Shown here: in pieces, positions 53,135-61,796 of the stretch
Numbering within the stretch: the first letter of the stretch is position 1
Layout: each line of letters starts with the position of its first letter
Program-made: the position numbers and the translations under genes
Assembly: GCF_017792385.1 (NCBI RefSeq)
Contig: NZ_CP051230.1
Span: forward strand, 2,108,001-2,172,000
Direction of reading: 5' to 3'
Source of the DNA: Hyphomonas sp.
GTDB taxonomy: Bacteria; Pseudomonadota; Alphaproteobacteria; Caulobacterales; Hyphomonadaceae
DNA length: 64,000 bases
The notes under the pieces: model-generated
The model's input: only the letters and a program-made list of their open reading frames with translations
Told to the model about the DNA's origin: nothing
Databases searched by the model: none

Positions 53135-54586
53135 TCATTTCCGCTCCTGATGGGCCAGCCAGGCCGAGCCCTTCATGTTCCAGACCGGCGTGAAGAACAC
53201 CATCCAGAGGATCAGCAGGATCATGCCGCCTGCCGGGACAATGGCGATCTTCTGCGGGCCGAACAGGTCGACGAGTGCCCCCATGATCGCGGCGCCGAAC
53301 GGTGCGCCGGCCATGAAGCCCAGCTGGTAGATCGACAGGACACGCGCCAGTTTCTCCTTCGGCGCGGCGTCCTGCACGATCGAACGGCTCATCGCGATGG
53401 AGATGCCGGCCGCCAGGCCCCAGATGAAGACAATGCCGAGGAAGGCATAGTGTGGCACGCGCCACATCATGGCGAGGATGCTGACCGAGGCGAGGAATTG
53501 CGCGATCAGCAACAGGCGGCCCTGCCGCTTGATGCGCTTGAAAATGGACAGCACGACCGAGGAGACGAAGGCGCCCATCCAGAAGGTGACGAACATGTCC
53601 CGGATGCCGTCCGAGCCGAAGCCGTAGACATCCCGGTTCACGATCGGGAGCACGACGAGGAAGGCGCCGATCACGAAAATGCCGACGCCGAACATCAGGG
53701 CGGTCATTGCCCACAGCTTGCCGTCGGACCGGACCGCGTGGAAACCTTCGGCAATGTCGCTGAAGGCGGCTTTCACGCCCCGCCCACTGGCGACGACCTG
53801 CCGGCCCCGGCCCAGCCAGAGCGCAAAGCCTGCGCCCAGCGCCAGGATGATGCCCTGCACGGCCAGCAATTGCTCGGCCGGGATGGGGCCGATGCCGAAG
53901 CCGCCCAGCCAGTCCGGCATCTGGGTGCGCTTGTCAGCATAGCCGCCGACGATCAGGCCGCCGATCTGTGCCAGGAATTGCGCCATCGTGGCCAGCGTCA
54001 CGCCCAGTTGCAGTGTCACGCCGGAGCCGACCCGCATGCGCCGTTCGACCACTTCGTTTACGATGGAATCACGGGCCGGCATCATGAAGGCCCCGACCGT
54101 GCCGATGGTCAGGCCGTAGATGATCATGGCGGGATAGGAAAGCTCGCCGCGCGCCACGGCCACCGCCAGGAACAGGGCGGGGGTGGCCGCCAGCAGGTGC
54201 AGGATGATCAGCAGCCGCTTGCCGTCCGCCCGTTCGGCCACCACGCCGCCGATCAGCAGGAAGATGACCGACGGGGCCGACAGCGCCATATTGGCCAGGC
54301 CGAGCGCCAGCCCGTCCATGTGCAGATGTTCCTGTCCGGTGATCAGATAGGGGAACAGCACCATCTGCAGGCCGAAGGCCATGAACCAGCTGAGCTGGAC
54401 CATCAGATAGGCAGGCAGTTCGATCTTGACGCCGCGGCGCAGGCGGCGGGCACGCCAATGGTTTGCCGTGGCCAGAAGGGATGCGCCGGCGCCGATCGCC
54501 TCGCTGACCCCGCTGACGGGCGACGAGATATCCTCGGCCGCGTCCTCGGCCATCTCGTCGATCAGGTCTTCCATCTTGTCTGACAT
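53135..54586 (-). CDS. MFS transporter
   Basis: 483 residues from ATG 54586, behind CGGAGTG. An acidic N-terminal tail (MSDKMEDLIDEMAEDAAEDI) of about 55 residues precedes 12 TM helices; the A-type loop appears as RADGKRLLIILHLL, and the central loop is RGRQVVASGRGVKAAF. The cargo cannot be read from the sequence. It heads the minus-strand series upstream of alr. Confidence 0.88.
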   Translation of the reverse strand: MSDKMEDLIDEMAEDAAEDISSPVSGVSEAIGAGASLLATANHWRARRLRRGVKIELPAYLMVQLSWFMAFGLQMVLFPYLITGQEHLHMDGLALGLANMALSAPSVIFLLIGGVVAERADGKRLLIILHLLAATPALFLAVAVARGELSYPAMIIYGLTIGTVGAFMMPARDSIVNEVVERRMRVGSGVTLQLGVTLATMAQFLAQIGGLIVGGYADKRTQMPDWLGGFGIGPIPAEQLLAVQGIILALGAGFALWLGRGRQVVASGRGVKAAFSDIAEGFHAVRSDGKLWAMTALMFGVGIFVIGAFLVVLPIVNRDVYGFGSDGIRDMFVTFWMGAFVSSVVLSIFKRIKRQGRLLLIAQFLASVSILAMMWRVPHYAFLGIVFIWGLAAGISIAMSRSIVQDAAPKEKLARVLSIYQLGFMAGAPFGAAIMGALVDLFGPQKIAIVPAGGMILLILWMVFFTPVWNMKGSAWLAHQERK

Positions 54587-54749
54587 GCCCACTCCGGAAC
54601 AATTGGCGGGACTGTATGAAGGCGGCCCCGATAAGGAAAGCCCCCGGCCTTGCGACACATGACGCCCAATGTCCATGACCGATGCGCAAGAAACGGGTGG
54701 GTCGCCATCCGGTGATATGCTGATCTCGTTGCGGAAAGGGAGACCATAC

Positions 54750-55574
54750 ATGACATCTCAACTGCACCGCGCCGCCGCCTTCGAGGCCCTCCACGCGCGA
54801 CCCGGCATGTTCCTGATGCCCAACCCCTGGGACGTTGCATCTGCGAAGCTCCTCGCCGGGCTCGGCTTCGAGGCGCTGGCCACGACCAGTTCCGGATTTG
54901 CCGCCACCGGGGCGCGCGCCGACTATCAGGTGACGCGTGACATGACGATGGCCCATATCCGCACCCTGGCCGAGGCGACGTCGCTGCCGCTGAGCGCAGA
55001 TCTGGAAAACGGCTTTGGAGATCGTCCGGAGGATTGCGCCGAGACGATCCGGCTCGGCGCAGAGGCGGGGCTTGTGGGAGGATCGATAGAGGACTTCACG
55101 GGCAATCCGGCGGAGCCGCAATATCCGCTTGAAGCGGCTGCAGATCGTGTCCGGGCGGCAGTCGAAGCCGCGCGGTCGCTGCCCTTCCGCTTCATGCTGA
55201 CCGCGCGGGCCGAAAATTTCTTCACCGGCATTCCGGACCTTGCCGACACGATCCGTCGGCTGCAGGCGTACCAGGAGGCCGGGGCCGACATTCTGTACGC
55301 GCCCGGTCTGCGCTCGCTTGCCGATATCCGAAGCGTCATATCGAGCGTTGATCGGCCGGTGAATGTGCTGGCGCGGCCGAAGGCGTTGCCGGTGAGCCTG
55401 CAGGATTTGCAGGCGGCGGGGGTGAAACGGATCAGTCTCGGGCCGCTCCTGTTCAACACCGCCTATGGCGCACTGGTCGCAGCGGGCAAGGAGCTGCTCC
55501 AGGCCGAAGGGTTCGGGTTTGCAGGCCTGGCGCGCTCCGGAGACGAACTGATCGCCATGATGGCGAAAGCCTGA
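54750..55574 (+). CDS. Isocitrate lyase/PEP mutase family protein
   Basis: 274 residues from ATG 54750, behind AAAGGGAG. TIM-barrel features of the PEP mutase superfamily: MFLMPNPWDVASAKLLAGLG, ALATTSSGFAATGA, SADLENGFGDRPEDCAETI (metal-binding Asp/Glu) and GLVGGSIEDFTG. The isocitrate-lyase KKCGH loop is absent, so it is not ICL or PrpB. The reaction is unknown; carboxyphosphonoenolpyruvate-type or oxaloacetase-like lyase activities are possible. Divergent from the MFS gene. Confidence 0.85.
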   Translation: MTSQLHRAAAFEALHARPGMFLMPNPWDVASAKLLAGLGFEALATTSSGFAATGARADYQVTRDMTMAHIRTLAEATSLPLSADLENGFGDRPEDCAETIRLGAEAGLVGGSIEDFTGNPAEPQYPLEAAADRVRAAVEAARSLPFRFMLTARAENFFTGIPDLADTIRRLQAYQEAGADILYAPGLRSLADIRSVISSVDRPVNVLARPKALPVSLQDLQAAGVKRISLGPLLFNTAYGALVAAGKELLQAEGFGFAGLARSGDELIAMMAKA

Positions 55575-55675
55575 CATCGATCGGTGTCACGGGATCTTCG
55601 CGCACAGCTCAGTTGCCACGCGGGCGGGCTATGGTTAGCTTCGGACTAACCGCCCACCGGCAAAAGGTATGTAGA

Positions 55676-56137
55676 ATGCAGCTGTTCCGGCACATTGTTA
55701 GTTGGGCCCTGGCCCTGTTCCTCATCGCCATGTTCCTGCATGCCACGCTGCATCCGCTGCCCAATCCGCCGGAAGGCATGGTGAAATTCTTCGATCCGCC
55801 GGGGGAGAACATCGTTTTCCAGACCATTGCCACCAATTCCGGCATCAGCCTGTACGAGCCTGCCGGACGGGTTGTGGTCGGCGCGATCGAACTGGTCGCG
55901 GCCCTGTTCCTGTTCCTGCCGATGACCCGGCGGTTCGGCGCCTTCCTGTCGGCCGGCATATTGGGCGGCGCCGTGGCGATGCACCTGTCGCCCTGGCTCG
56001 GCCGGGAAGTGCCGCTGTCGCTGAACCCGCAGGAAACCGCCACCGATGGCGGCATGCTGTTCATGCTGGCCATTGTCATGCTGGTCTGCAGCCTGCTGCT
56101 GATGGTTGTGCATCCCGGGACGAAATCGCGCGACTGA
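55676..56137 (+). CDS. DoxX-like small membrane protein
   Basis: 153 residues from ATG 55676. Four hydrophobic helices (about 3-22, 58-82, 85-105, 128-148), with GRVVVGAIELVAALFLFLPM followed by TRRFGAFLSAGILGGAVAMH, which resembles the DoxX/DoxD family core. The loop between TM1 and TM2 (PEGMVKFFDPPGENIVFQTI) is unusual. Function unknown. It is followed by the DUF2336 gene after 61 bp. Confidence 0.6.
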   Translation: MQLFRHIVSWALALFLIAMFLHATLHPLPNPPEGMVKFFDPPGENIVFQTIATNSGISLYEPAGRVVVGAIELVAALFLFLPMTRRFGAFLSAGILGGAVAMHLSPWLGREVPLSLNPQETATDGGMLFMLAIVMLVCSLLLMVVHPGTKSRD

Positions 56138-56198
56138 GTCCGGCCGGGCCGTCTCCACACACCGTTAACCGTTTGCTGCAAAAGTTTTGCACACTTCA

Positions 56199-57413
56199 AT
56201 GACGGCCAAACGGATGGAAAACCCCTTGGAGCCCCTGCAGACGCAACCGGTCGGGCGTGCGCGCACCGCCCTGTTTCGTCGTTTGCTTGACCTGGTCGCG
56301 ATGCCGGCCTCCCGGCTTGCGCATCAGGATCGCCACATGGTGGGCGACATCCTGCTGGAAATGCTGTTCCATGCAGAGGAAAGCGACCGCGAAATGTGTG
56401 CCCGCCGCCTCGCGGATCATCGCGAGGCCCCCAAGCGCGTGCTGCGCTATCTCGGCCAGTGTTCCTATGCCGTCGCCCGCCACGTTCTGGAGCACAATGA
56501 AGGCTTTGACGCCTGCGACCTGCGGGAAATCAGCATGTCGGGCGCAGCTGATCACCGGCTCGCCGTGGCGCAACGCAAGCAGGTGCCGGATTCGGTGTGC
56601 GAGTACCTGGCCGAATTCGCGGAGATCCCCGCGGTCAAGGCCATGCTGGCCAATAATGGGGCCATCCTGCCGGAACAGGCCATCGACAAGCTCATCCTGC
56701 GCTCGCGGGACGAAAAGAGCCTGTGCCCGCTTCTGGTTGAAAGGCTGGAGACCAAGCCGTCCCAGGCCATGGCCATGTTCTGGTGGAGCGATGCGGTGAC
56801 CCGCCGGAAGATTCTCCAGCGTCATGCTGCAGACCGTCTCGAAGTCATCGATACCTGCCGTGACGTGTTCGAACTGGCCGCCGAGGAAAACTGGTCCGAT
56901 CCGGTCACCCGCAAAGCCCTGCAGCTGATTGAACGCCGCCAGCGCAATCGGGGCGCCATCGACAAGAGCCCGTATGACAGTCTGGAAGACGCCATCAACG
57001 CATCGGCGCTGAACGGGCTGGATTCGGAACTGGCGCAGGAAATCGGCTATCTGGCCGGCCTGAAGCCGGTGACGGCGGCCAAGATCCTGTCCGACAAGGG
57101 CGGGGAGGGGATTGCGGTCCTGTTCAAGGGCACTGGCGTCAGCCGGGACTTCCTGCCGGTCCTGTGGACCGGGCTGAAACGCTCTCTGGAAACGGAAGAT
57201 GGCAGCCTCGACCCGGACTTTGCCCGGGTTGCGGAAATCTACGAGATCATGACCGTTGCGAAGGCGCAGACCACGCTGCGCTACTGGAACTGGTCCCTGT
57301 CGACGGCCTATTCACCGAGCGCCCTGGCCTCGACGATGGAAGACGAGCCAGCCAATGAGGATTCCAACTTCTCCTCGCCCCAGCGCACGGCCCGCCTCGT
57401 TTTTGGCAGGTAA
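56199..57413 (+). CDS. DUF2336 domain-containing protein
   Basis: 404 residues from ATG 56199 (a TTG four codons upstream is possible). It is all-helical and soluble, with the HEAT-like DUF2336 repeat region (about 45-330) recognisable from ESDREMCARRLADHREAP, HNEGFDACDLREIS and LAKELA-type helices such as LEDAINASALNGLDSELAQE. The family is largely restricted to alphaproteobacteria and unassigned. It is the last gene before the Mrp operon; the 80-bp gap contains no terminator that I can see. Confidence 0.75.
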   Translation: MTAKRMENPLEPLQTQPVGRARTALFRRLLDLVAMPASRLAHQDRHMVGDILLEMLFHAEESDREMCARRLADHREAPKRVLRYLGQCSYAVARHVLEHNEGFDACDLREISMSGAADHRLAVAQRKQVPDSVCEYLAEFAEIPAVKAMLANNGAILPEQAIDKLILRSRDEKSLCPLLVERLETKPSQAMAMFWWSDAVTRRKILQRHAADRLEVIDTCRDVFELAAEENWSDPVTRKALQLIERRQRNRGAIDKSPYDSLEDAINASALNGLDSELAQEIGYLAGLKPVTAAKILSDKGGEGIAVLFKGTGVSRDFLPVLWTGLKRSLETEDGSLDPDFARVAEIYEIMTVAKAQTTLRYWNWSLSTAYSPSALASTMEDEPANEDSNFSSPQRTARLVFGR

Positions 57414-57493
57414 GCACAGAAAACCGTCCGAATTGCCCTTTCCAAGATGCACGCAGGCCATTAGGTCAAGGCGTTCATTGTCTTGGGTCTTCA

Positions 57494-57997
57494 ATGAAAG
57501 GGGCACGCGTGGCGTACTTTCTGGGGTTGCTGATCGCCTTGGTCGGTTTCTGGCTGGGCATGTCGGGCCATTATTCACCACTCCTGCTGTCGCTGGGCGC
57601 AGTCTCTGTGGCCGTCTGCCTGATCCTGGCCTACCGACTCGACATCATTGACCGTGAAGGCGCGCCCTATGTCCGCATTCTCGGCTTCGCGCTGTATTTT
57701 CCCTGGCTGATGAAGGAAATCGTCAAGGCGAACTGGACGGTCGTGAAGGCCTGCCTGAAGGCCGAGATGGACATTGCGCCTGCGCTTGTGAAAGTGAAGA
57801 CCGGCTGCGAGACCGACCTGGCCAAGGTCACATTCGCCAATTCCATCACGCTGACGCCGGGCACGGTGACGGTCGAGGTCGAGGGCGACAAGATGCTGGT
57901 GCACGCCCTGTACGAACAGGAAGCCCAGCCGGAAGCCTTCGCCGAGATGGACCGGCGCGCGCGCGAAGCCGCCGACGGCAAGAGGAGACCCGCATGA
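57494..57997 (+). CDS. mrpE: Mrp-type Na+/H+ antiporter subunit E
   Basis: 167 residues; GTG 57509 after AAAGGGG is an alternative start that removes five residues. Two TM helices at the N-terminus and a cytoplasmic C-domain with the family core VRILGFALYFPWLMKEIVKA, NWTVVKACL and LANSITLTPGTVTVEVEGD. MrpE is an accessory membrane subunit needed for antiport. First gene of the Mrp operon; its stop overlaps mrpF (ATGA). Confidence 0.93.
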   Translation: MKGARVAYFLGLLIALVGFWLGMSGHYSPLLLSLGAVSVAVCLILAYRLDIIDREGAPYVRILGFALYFPWLMKEIVKANWTVVKACLKAEMDIAPALVKVKTGCETDLAKVTFANSITLTPGTVTVEVEGDKMLVHALYEQEAQPEAFAEMDRRAREAADGKRRPA

Positions 57998-58287
57998 TTG
58001 CCGCTGCCCTGATTGCCGTCCTGTTCGGCATGCTGCTCCTGCTGATCCGCGCGATTGCCGGGCCGACGCTGTATGACCGTGTGCTGGCCGTGAACTCGTT
58101 CGGCACGAAGACAGTGCTGGCGCTCGGCCTGCTCGGATTCGTCATGGGCCGCCCGCAATTCCTCGACATCGCGATCCTGTATGCGCTGATCAACTTCGTT
58201 GCGACCATCGCGATCCTGAAATTCTTCCGCTACCGGTCGTTCCAGGTGCCGCTCGTGCGCCGCGGCCAGGGAGGTGGCAATGGCTGA
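57994..58287 (+). CDS. mrpF: Mrp-type antiporter subunit F
   Basis: 97 residues, three TM helices, behind AGAGGAG. Family features: LIRAIAGPTLYDRVLAVNSF and LDIAILYALINFVATIAIL. MrpF is a small structural subunit. Overlaps mrpE by 4 bp and mrpG by 8 bp. Confidence 0.92.
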   Translation: MIAAALIAVLFGMLLLLIRAIAGPTLYDRVLAVNSFGTKTVLALGLLGFVMGRPQFLDIAILYALINFVATIAILKFFRYRSFQVPLVRRGQGGGNG

Positions 58288-58651
58288 TTTCTTCGCAAAC
58301 CTTCCGGTCTGGTGGGAGATTGTCCGCTATCCGCTGGGCAGCGCCCTGTGCCTGGCTGGCGCCATTCTCTGCGTCATCGGCACGGTCGGCGTGCTGCGCT
58401 TTCCGGATTTCTATACCCGCCTGCACGCGGCCAGCATCACCGACACGTCCGGCGCAACGCTGCTTCTGCTCGGCATGGCCATGCTGGCACCGGACTGGAT
58501 GGTCGTCAGCAAGCTGGTGGCGATCTTCGTCTTCATCTACCTGACCAGCCCGGCCTCGTCGCATGCCGCCGCCAACGCAGCGCACACGGCCGGCCTTCAG
58601 CCGCTGATCGGGCCGGTCGACACGCATGACAAGGAAGGGATGGAATCCTGA
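58280..58651 (+). CDS. mrpG: Mrp-type antiporter subunit G
   Basis: 123 residues from ATG 58280, behind GGGAGG. Three TM helices and the signature GTVGVLRFPDFYTRLHAASI, with TLLLLGMAML and a C-terminal FIYLTSPASSHAAANAAH. It overlaps mrpF by 8 bp and the DUF4040 gene by one base. Confidence 0.93.
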   Translation: MADFFANLPVWWEIVRYPLGSALCLAGAILCVIGTVGVLRFPDFYTRLHAASITDTSGATLLLLGMAMLAPDWMVVSKLVAIFVFIYLTSPASSHAAANAAHTAGLQPLIGPVDTHDKEGMES

Positions 58652-59289
58652 TGGCCATGAGTGAACCCGATATCGGTCTCGCGCTCGTCAACATTGTCCT
58701 TCTGGGCCTGTTGTTCGTTGTGGCGATCTCCATCGCCCGCCTGCGCAGCCTGTTTGCAATCGTGATGCTGTCCGGCATCTACTCGCTCGTTTCCGCGGCC
58801 TGGTATGTCGCCGTGGATGCCGTCGATGTCGGCTTCACCGAAGCGGCAGTCGGCGCGGGCATGTCCACCGCCGTCCTTCTTGGCGCCATGCTGCTGACAT
58901 CGCGCACGGCCAAGCCCGAGAAGACGCTGAAACAGCTCGGGCCGCTTCTGGTCTGCATCGCGACGGGGATCATGCTGATCTACGCCACCGTGGACCTGCC
59001 GGCCGTGGGCGATCCCAATTCCCCGGCCAATACGGGGGTCGGCCTGACCTATCTGCAAGTGGCCTGGTACGACACCGGCATCGAGAATGTCGTCACGCCC
59101 GTGCTGGGCAGCTATCGCGGGTTCGACACGCTGGGCGAGACAACCGTGGTTTTCGTAGCCGGCATCGCCGTGGCCCTGCTGCTCGGCTTCGGCGAGCGGT
59201 CCCTGGCGGAAACCATCCGCAATGAAGACAAGAACCTGCCCAAGGCAAACAGGGCTTCCGACAAGGAAGATGAGGAGGCAGACGCATGA
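58651..59289 (+). CDS. DUF4040/MbhD-E-like subunit (stand-alone MrpA C-terminal region)
   Basis: 212 residues, about six TM helices. The DUF4040 (MbhD-like) core is in the first half: FAIVMLSGIYSLVSAAWYVA, then VDAVDVGFTEAAVGAGMSTA. A later TM (TTVVFVAGIAVALLLGFGER) resembles MbhE, and the C-terminus is charged. In most bacterial Mrp complexes these elements are the C-terminal part of MrpA; here they are a separate gene placed between mrpG and mrpB, as in Mbh/Mbs-type complexes. No full-length mrpA is in the window. Confidence 0.85.
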   Translation: MAMSEPDIGLALVNIVLLGLLFVVAISIARLRSLFAIVMLSGIYSLVSAAWYVAVDAVDVGFTEAAVGAGMSTAVLLGAMLLTSRTAKPEKTLKQLGPLLVCIATGIMLIYATVDLPAVGDPNSPANTGVGLTYLQVAWYDTGIENVVTPVLGSYRGFDTLGETTVVFVAGIAVALLLGFGERSLAETIRNEDKNLPKANRASDKEDEEADA

Positions 59290-59738
59290 AAAGCGACCAT
59301 CACGTCATCCTGCGCGTCATCACCAAGACGCTGATCCCGGTCATCGTCCTGTTCGGACTGTACGTTCAGTTCCACGGCGATTTCGGTCCCGGTGGCGGCT
59401 TCCAGGCCGGAGTGATCCTGGCCGTGGCCGTGATCCTCTACGCGCTGGTCTTCGGAGTGCCGTCGGCCATGCGGGCCGTGCCGCCCGCCTTCACCCGTTC
59501 GGTCGCCGCGGTGGGCGTGCTCCTGTATGCCGGGGTCGGCTTCTGGGCCATGCTGCAGGGCGGCCAGTATCTTGAATACCAGGCACTTTTCCAGGAGGAG
59601 CCCGGCGGCCATCATGGCCAGCATGTCGGCATTATCCTGATCGAACTCGGCGTTCTGTTCGGCGTGTCCGGCGCCATGCTGACCATCTTCTACGCCTTTG
59701 CCGGCCGTGTGGCCGAAATCCGCGACGAGGACTGGTAA
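59286..59738 (+). CDS. mrpB: Mrp-type antiporter subunit B
   Basis: 150 residues, about four TM helices. MrpB signature: KSDHHVILRVITKTLIPVIV, then LYVQFHGDFGPGGGFQAGVI near 25-44. It overlaps the DUF4040 gene by 4 bp. A His/Gly-containing loop (EEPGGHHGQHVG) lies before the last TM pair. Confidence 0.92.
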   Translation: MKSDHHVILRVITKTLIPVIVLFGLYVQFHGDFGPGGGFQAGVILAVAVILYALVFGVPSAMRAVPPAFTRSVAAVGVLLYAGVGFWAMLQGGQYLEYQALFQEEPGGHHGQHVGIILIELGVLFGVSGAMLTIFYAFAGRVAEIRDEDW

Positions 59739-59742
59739 GCCG

Positions 59743-60270
59743 ATGCTGGAATTCATTCTCGAACGCGCGAATTACTGGGCGATCATCGGCCTGATGATGA
59801 TCGGCCTCTACATCACTTTCGCTTCCGGAAACCTGATCAAGCGCCTGGTGGGCCTGTCCCTGTTCCAGACCTCGATCTGCCTGTTCTATGTCACGCTCGG
59901 CATCGTTGCCGGAGGCACCGCACCGATCCTGATGGACCCGGACAAGCCCGGCGGTCATGGCGGTGGCCATGGTGACGAGCATGGCGCGGGCGAGGCGCAT
60001 GCTGCGCTGGACGCCGTGCTGACGGCCGCGCCAACCGGCGATCGCGTCGCCGATCTGGCCAATGCCTATTCGAACCCGCTGCCGCATGTCCTGATGCTGA
60101 CCGCCATCGTGGTCGGCGTCGCCACCCTGTCGGTTGGCCTCGCCCTGATCGTTCGCATCCGCGAGGCCTATGGCACGATCGAGAGCGACGAGGTCCGTGC
60201 CATCGACATGGAAACGGCGATTGCACAGGAAGCCGAGCAGGAAAAAGCCGAGAGAGAGGCGCTGGCATGA
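59743..60270 (+). CDS. mrpC: Mrp-type antiporter subunit C (NuoK-like) with His-rich insertion
   Basis: 175 residues, versus about 113 in typical MrpC. TM1-TM2 match the NuoK fold (GLMMIGLYITFASGNLIKRL, then SLFQTSICLFYVTLGIVAGG), and TM3 is NPLPHVLMLTAIVVGVATLS. Between TM2 and TM3, residues 65-108 carry an insertion with GGHGGGHGDEHGAGEAHAAL. The C-terminal 35 residues are a charged helix (EQEKAEREALA). MrpC is expected to be part of the proton/cation path together with MrpA/D. Confidence 0.9.
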   Translation: MLEFILERANYWAIIGLMMIGLYITFASGNLIKRLVGLSLFQTSICLFYVTLGIVAGGTAPILMDPDKPGGHGGGHGDEHGAGEAHAALDAVLTAAPTGDRVADLANAYSNPLPHVLMLTAIVVGVATLSVGLALIVRIREAYGTIESDEVRAIDMETAIAQEAEQEKAEREALA

Positions 60271-61796
60271 TCCCGATGATCCTGGACGCTGCGCCGCGCT
60301 GGGCGCTTCTGCACGCGCCGGCGCTGCTGATCATGGTGCCGCTCTTCCTGGCGCCGCTGCTGGCCATCCTGCCGAGCGGTCGCCTGTCCTGGCTGACCAG
60401 CATCTTCGCGACGGCCTTCTCGCTGTTCTGTGCCCTGATCCTGGTGGCGCAGGTACAGGTCTCCACCGGGGGCGTGGTGGGCTATGATGTCGGCCGCTGG
60501 CCGGTGCCGATCGGCATTACGCTGCGGGTCGATGCCCTGAACTCGATGATCCTGCTGCTGGTGTCCGCCATCGGCGTCCTGGCCACGATCTTCTCCTGGC
60601 CGACCGTCAAGGCGGAGATCCCGGAGCGCAAGCACCCGCTGTTCTATTCCGCCTTCCTAGTCTGTTTTGCCGGCCTGTGCGGCGTGGCCATTACCGGCGA
60701 CGCCTTCAACCTGTTCGTCTTCCTCGAGATTTCGTCGATTTCCACCTATGTCCTCGTCGCGCTCGGGGCAGGGCGGGACCGCCGGGCCCTACCGGCTGCG
60801 TTCAACTACCTCATCATGGGCACGCTGGGCGCCAGCTTCTACATCATCGGCGTCGGCTTCCTCTATTCGGCCACCGGCACGCTGAACATCGCCCAGATCG
60901 CGGAGATGCTGCCGGGACTGGCCGGCAATCGCAGCGTCGAGGCGGGCTTTGCGTTCATCATTGTGGGCCTGGGCCTGAAGGCCGCCGTCTGGCCGCTGCA
61001 CCAATGGCTGCCAAACGCCTATGCCTATTCGCCCAGCTTCGTGACCATGTTCCTGTCGGCCACGGCCACAAAGGTCGCGCTGTATGCGCTGATCCGGTAC
61101 CTGTTCACCGTCTTCCGCCCGGAGTTTGCCTTCGAGCAGGCCACCTTCACCTATCTGCTGATGCCGCTGGGCCTCGCCGCAATGATCGCGTGCAGCTTCC
61201 AGGCGGTGTTCCAGACCGATGTGCGCCGGACGCTGGCCTATTCGTCGGTCGCACAGGTCGGCTACATGATCCTCGGCATTTCCGTGGGCACGATGGCGGG
61301 CGTCAGCGCCGGCCTGTTCCACCTGCTGAACCACGCCATGATCAAGGGCGCCCTGTTCATGGCGGTGGCCGGGGTCGTGCTGACCTTCCAGGGCACGACC
61401 ATCCGCGACTTTGCCGGCCTTGGCCGCACCGCCCCCTGGACGATGACCGGCTTTGCGATTGCCGGCCTGTCCCTGATCGGCGTGCCGCTGACGGCCGGAT
61501 TCCAGTCCAAGCTGCAGCTCGGCTATGCCCTGTTCGATCAGGGCATGTGGTGGGCTGTCCTCTTCGTCGTCTTCTCCAGCTTCCTGGCGGTGATCTATAT
61601 GGGCCGCATCATGGAAGCGATCTTCTTCCGGCCCCCGATCAATCCGCGCAAGTCGCGCAAGGAGGCGCCGATCCTGCTGCTGGTGCCGCTCTGGGTGCTG
61701 GCGCTGGCGAACATCTATTTCGGTATCACGACCGAACTGCCGCTGGGCCTGGCGCGTGACGCTGCGGCCGCTGCGTTCGGACTGGAGGCCTTCTGA
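60267..61796 (+). CDS. mrpD: Mrp-type antiporter subunit D (first pump subunit)
   Basis: 509 residues, about 14 TM helices. The conserved Glu of the TM5 region is in NLFVFLEISSISTYVLVALG and the key Lys in VGLGLKAAVWPLHQWLPNAY; RRTLAYSSVAQVGYMILGIS and HLLNHAMIKGALFMAVAG complete the NuoN/MrpD signature. It pumps protons in exchange for Na+ (or K+). Overlaps mrpC by 4 bp and the next pump gene by one base. Confidence 0.93.
   Translation: MIPMILDAAPRWALLHAPALLIMVPLFLAPLLAILPSGRLSWLTSIFATAFSLFCALILVAQVQVSTGGVVGYDVGRWPVPIGITLRVDALNSMILLLVSAIGVLATIFSWPTVKAEIPERKHPLFYSAFLVCFAGLCGVAITGDAFNLFVFLEISSISTYVLVALGAGRDRRALPAAFNYLIMGTLGASFYIIGVGFLYSATGTLNIAQIAEMLPGLAGNRSVEAGFAFIIVGLGLKAAVWPLHQWLPNAYAYSPSFVTMFLSATATKVALYALIRYLFTVFRPEFAFEQATFTYLLMPLGLAAMIACSFQAVFQTDVRRTLAYSSVAQVGYMILGISVGTMAGVSAGLFHLLNHAMIKGALFMAVAGVVLTFQGTTIRDFAGLGRTAPWTMTGFAIAGLSLIGVPLTAGFQSKLQLGYALFDQGMWWAVLFVVFSSFLAVIYMGRIMEAIFFRPPINPRKSRKEAPILLLVPLWVLALANIYFGITTELPLGLARDAAAAAFGLEAF

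Noticed and set aside
52913..54583. 556-codon plus-strand frame antisense to the MFS gene and part of alr
   Set aside because: Rich in His, Asp, Gln and Arg without any family signature; MFS and alr motifs on the other strand are decisive.
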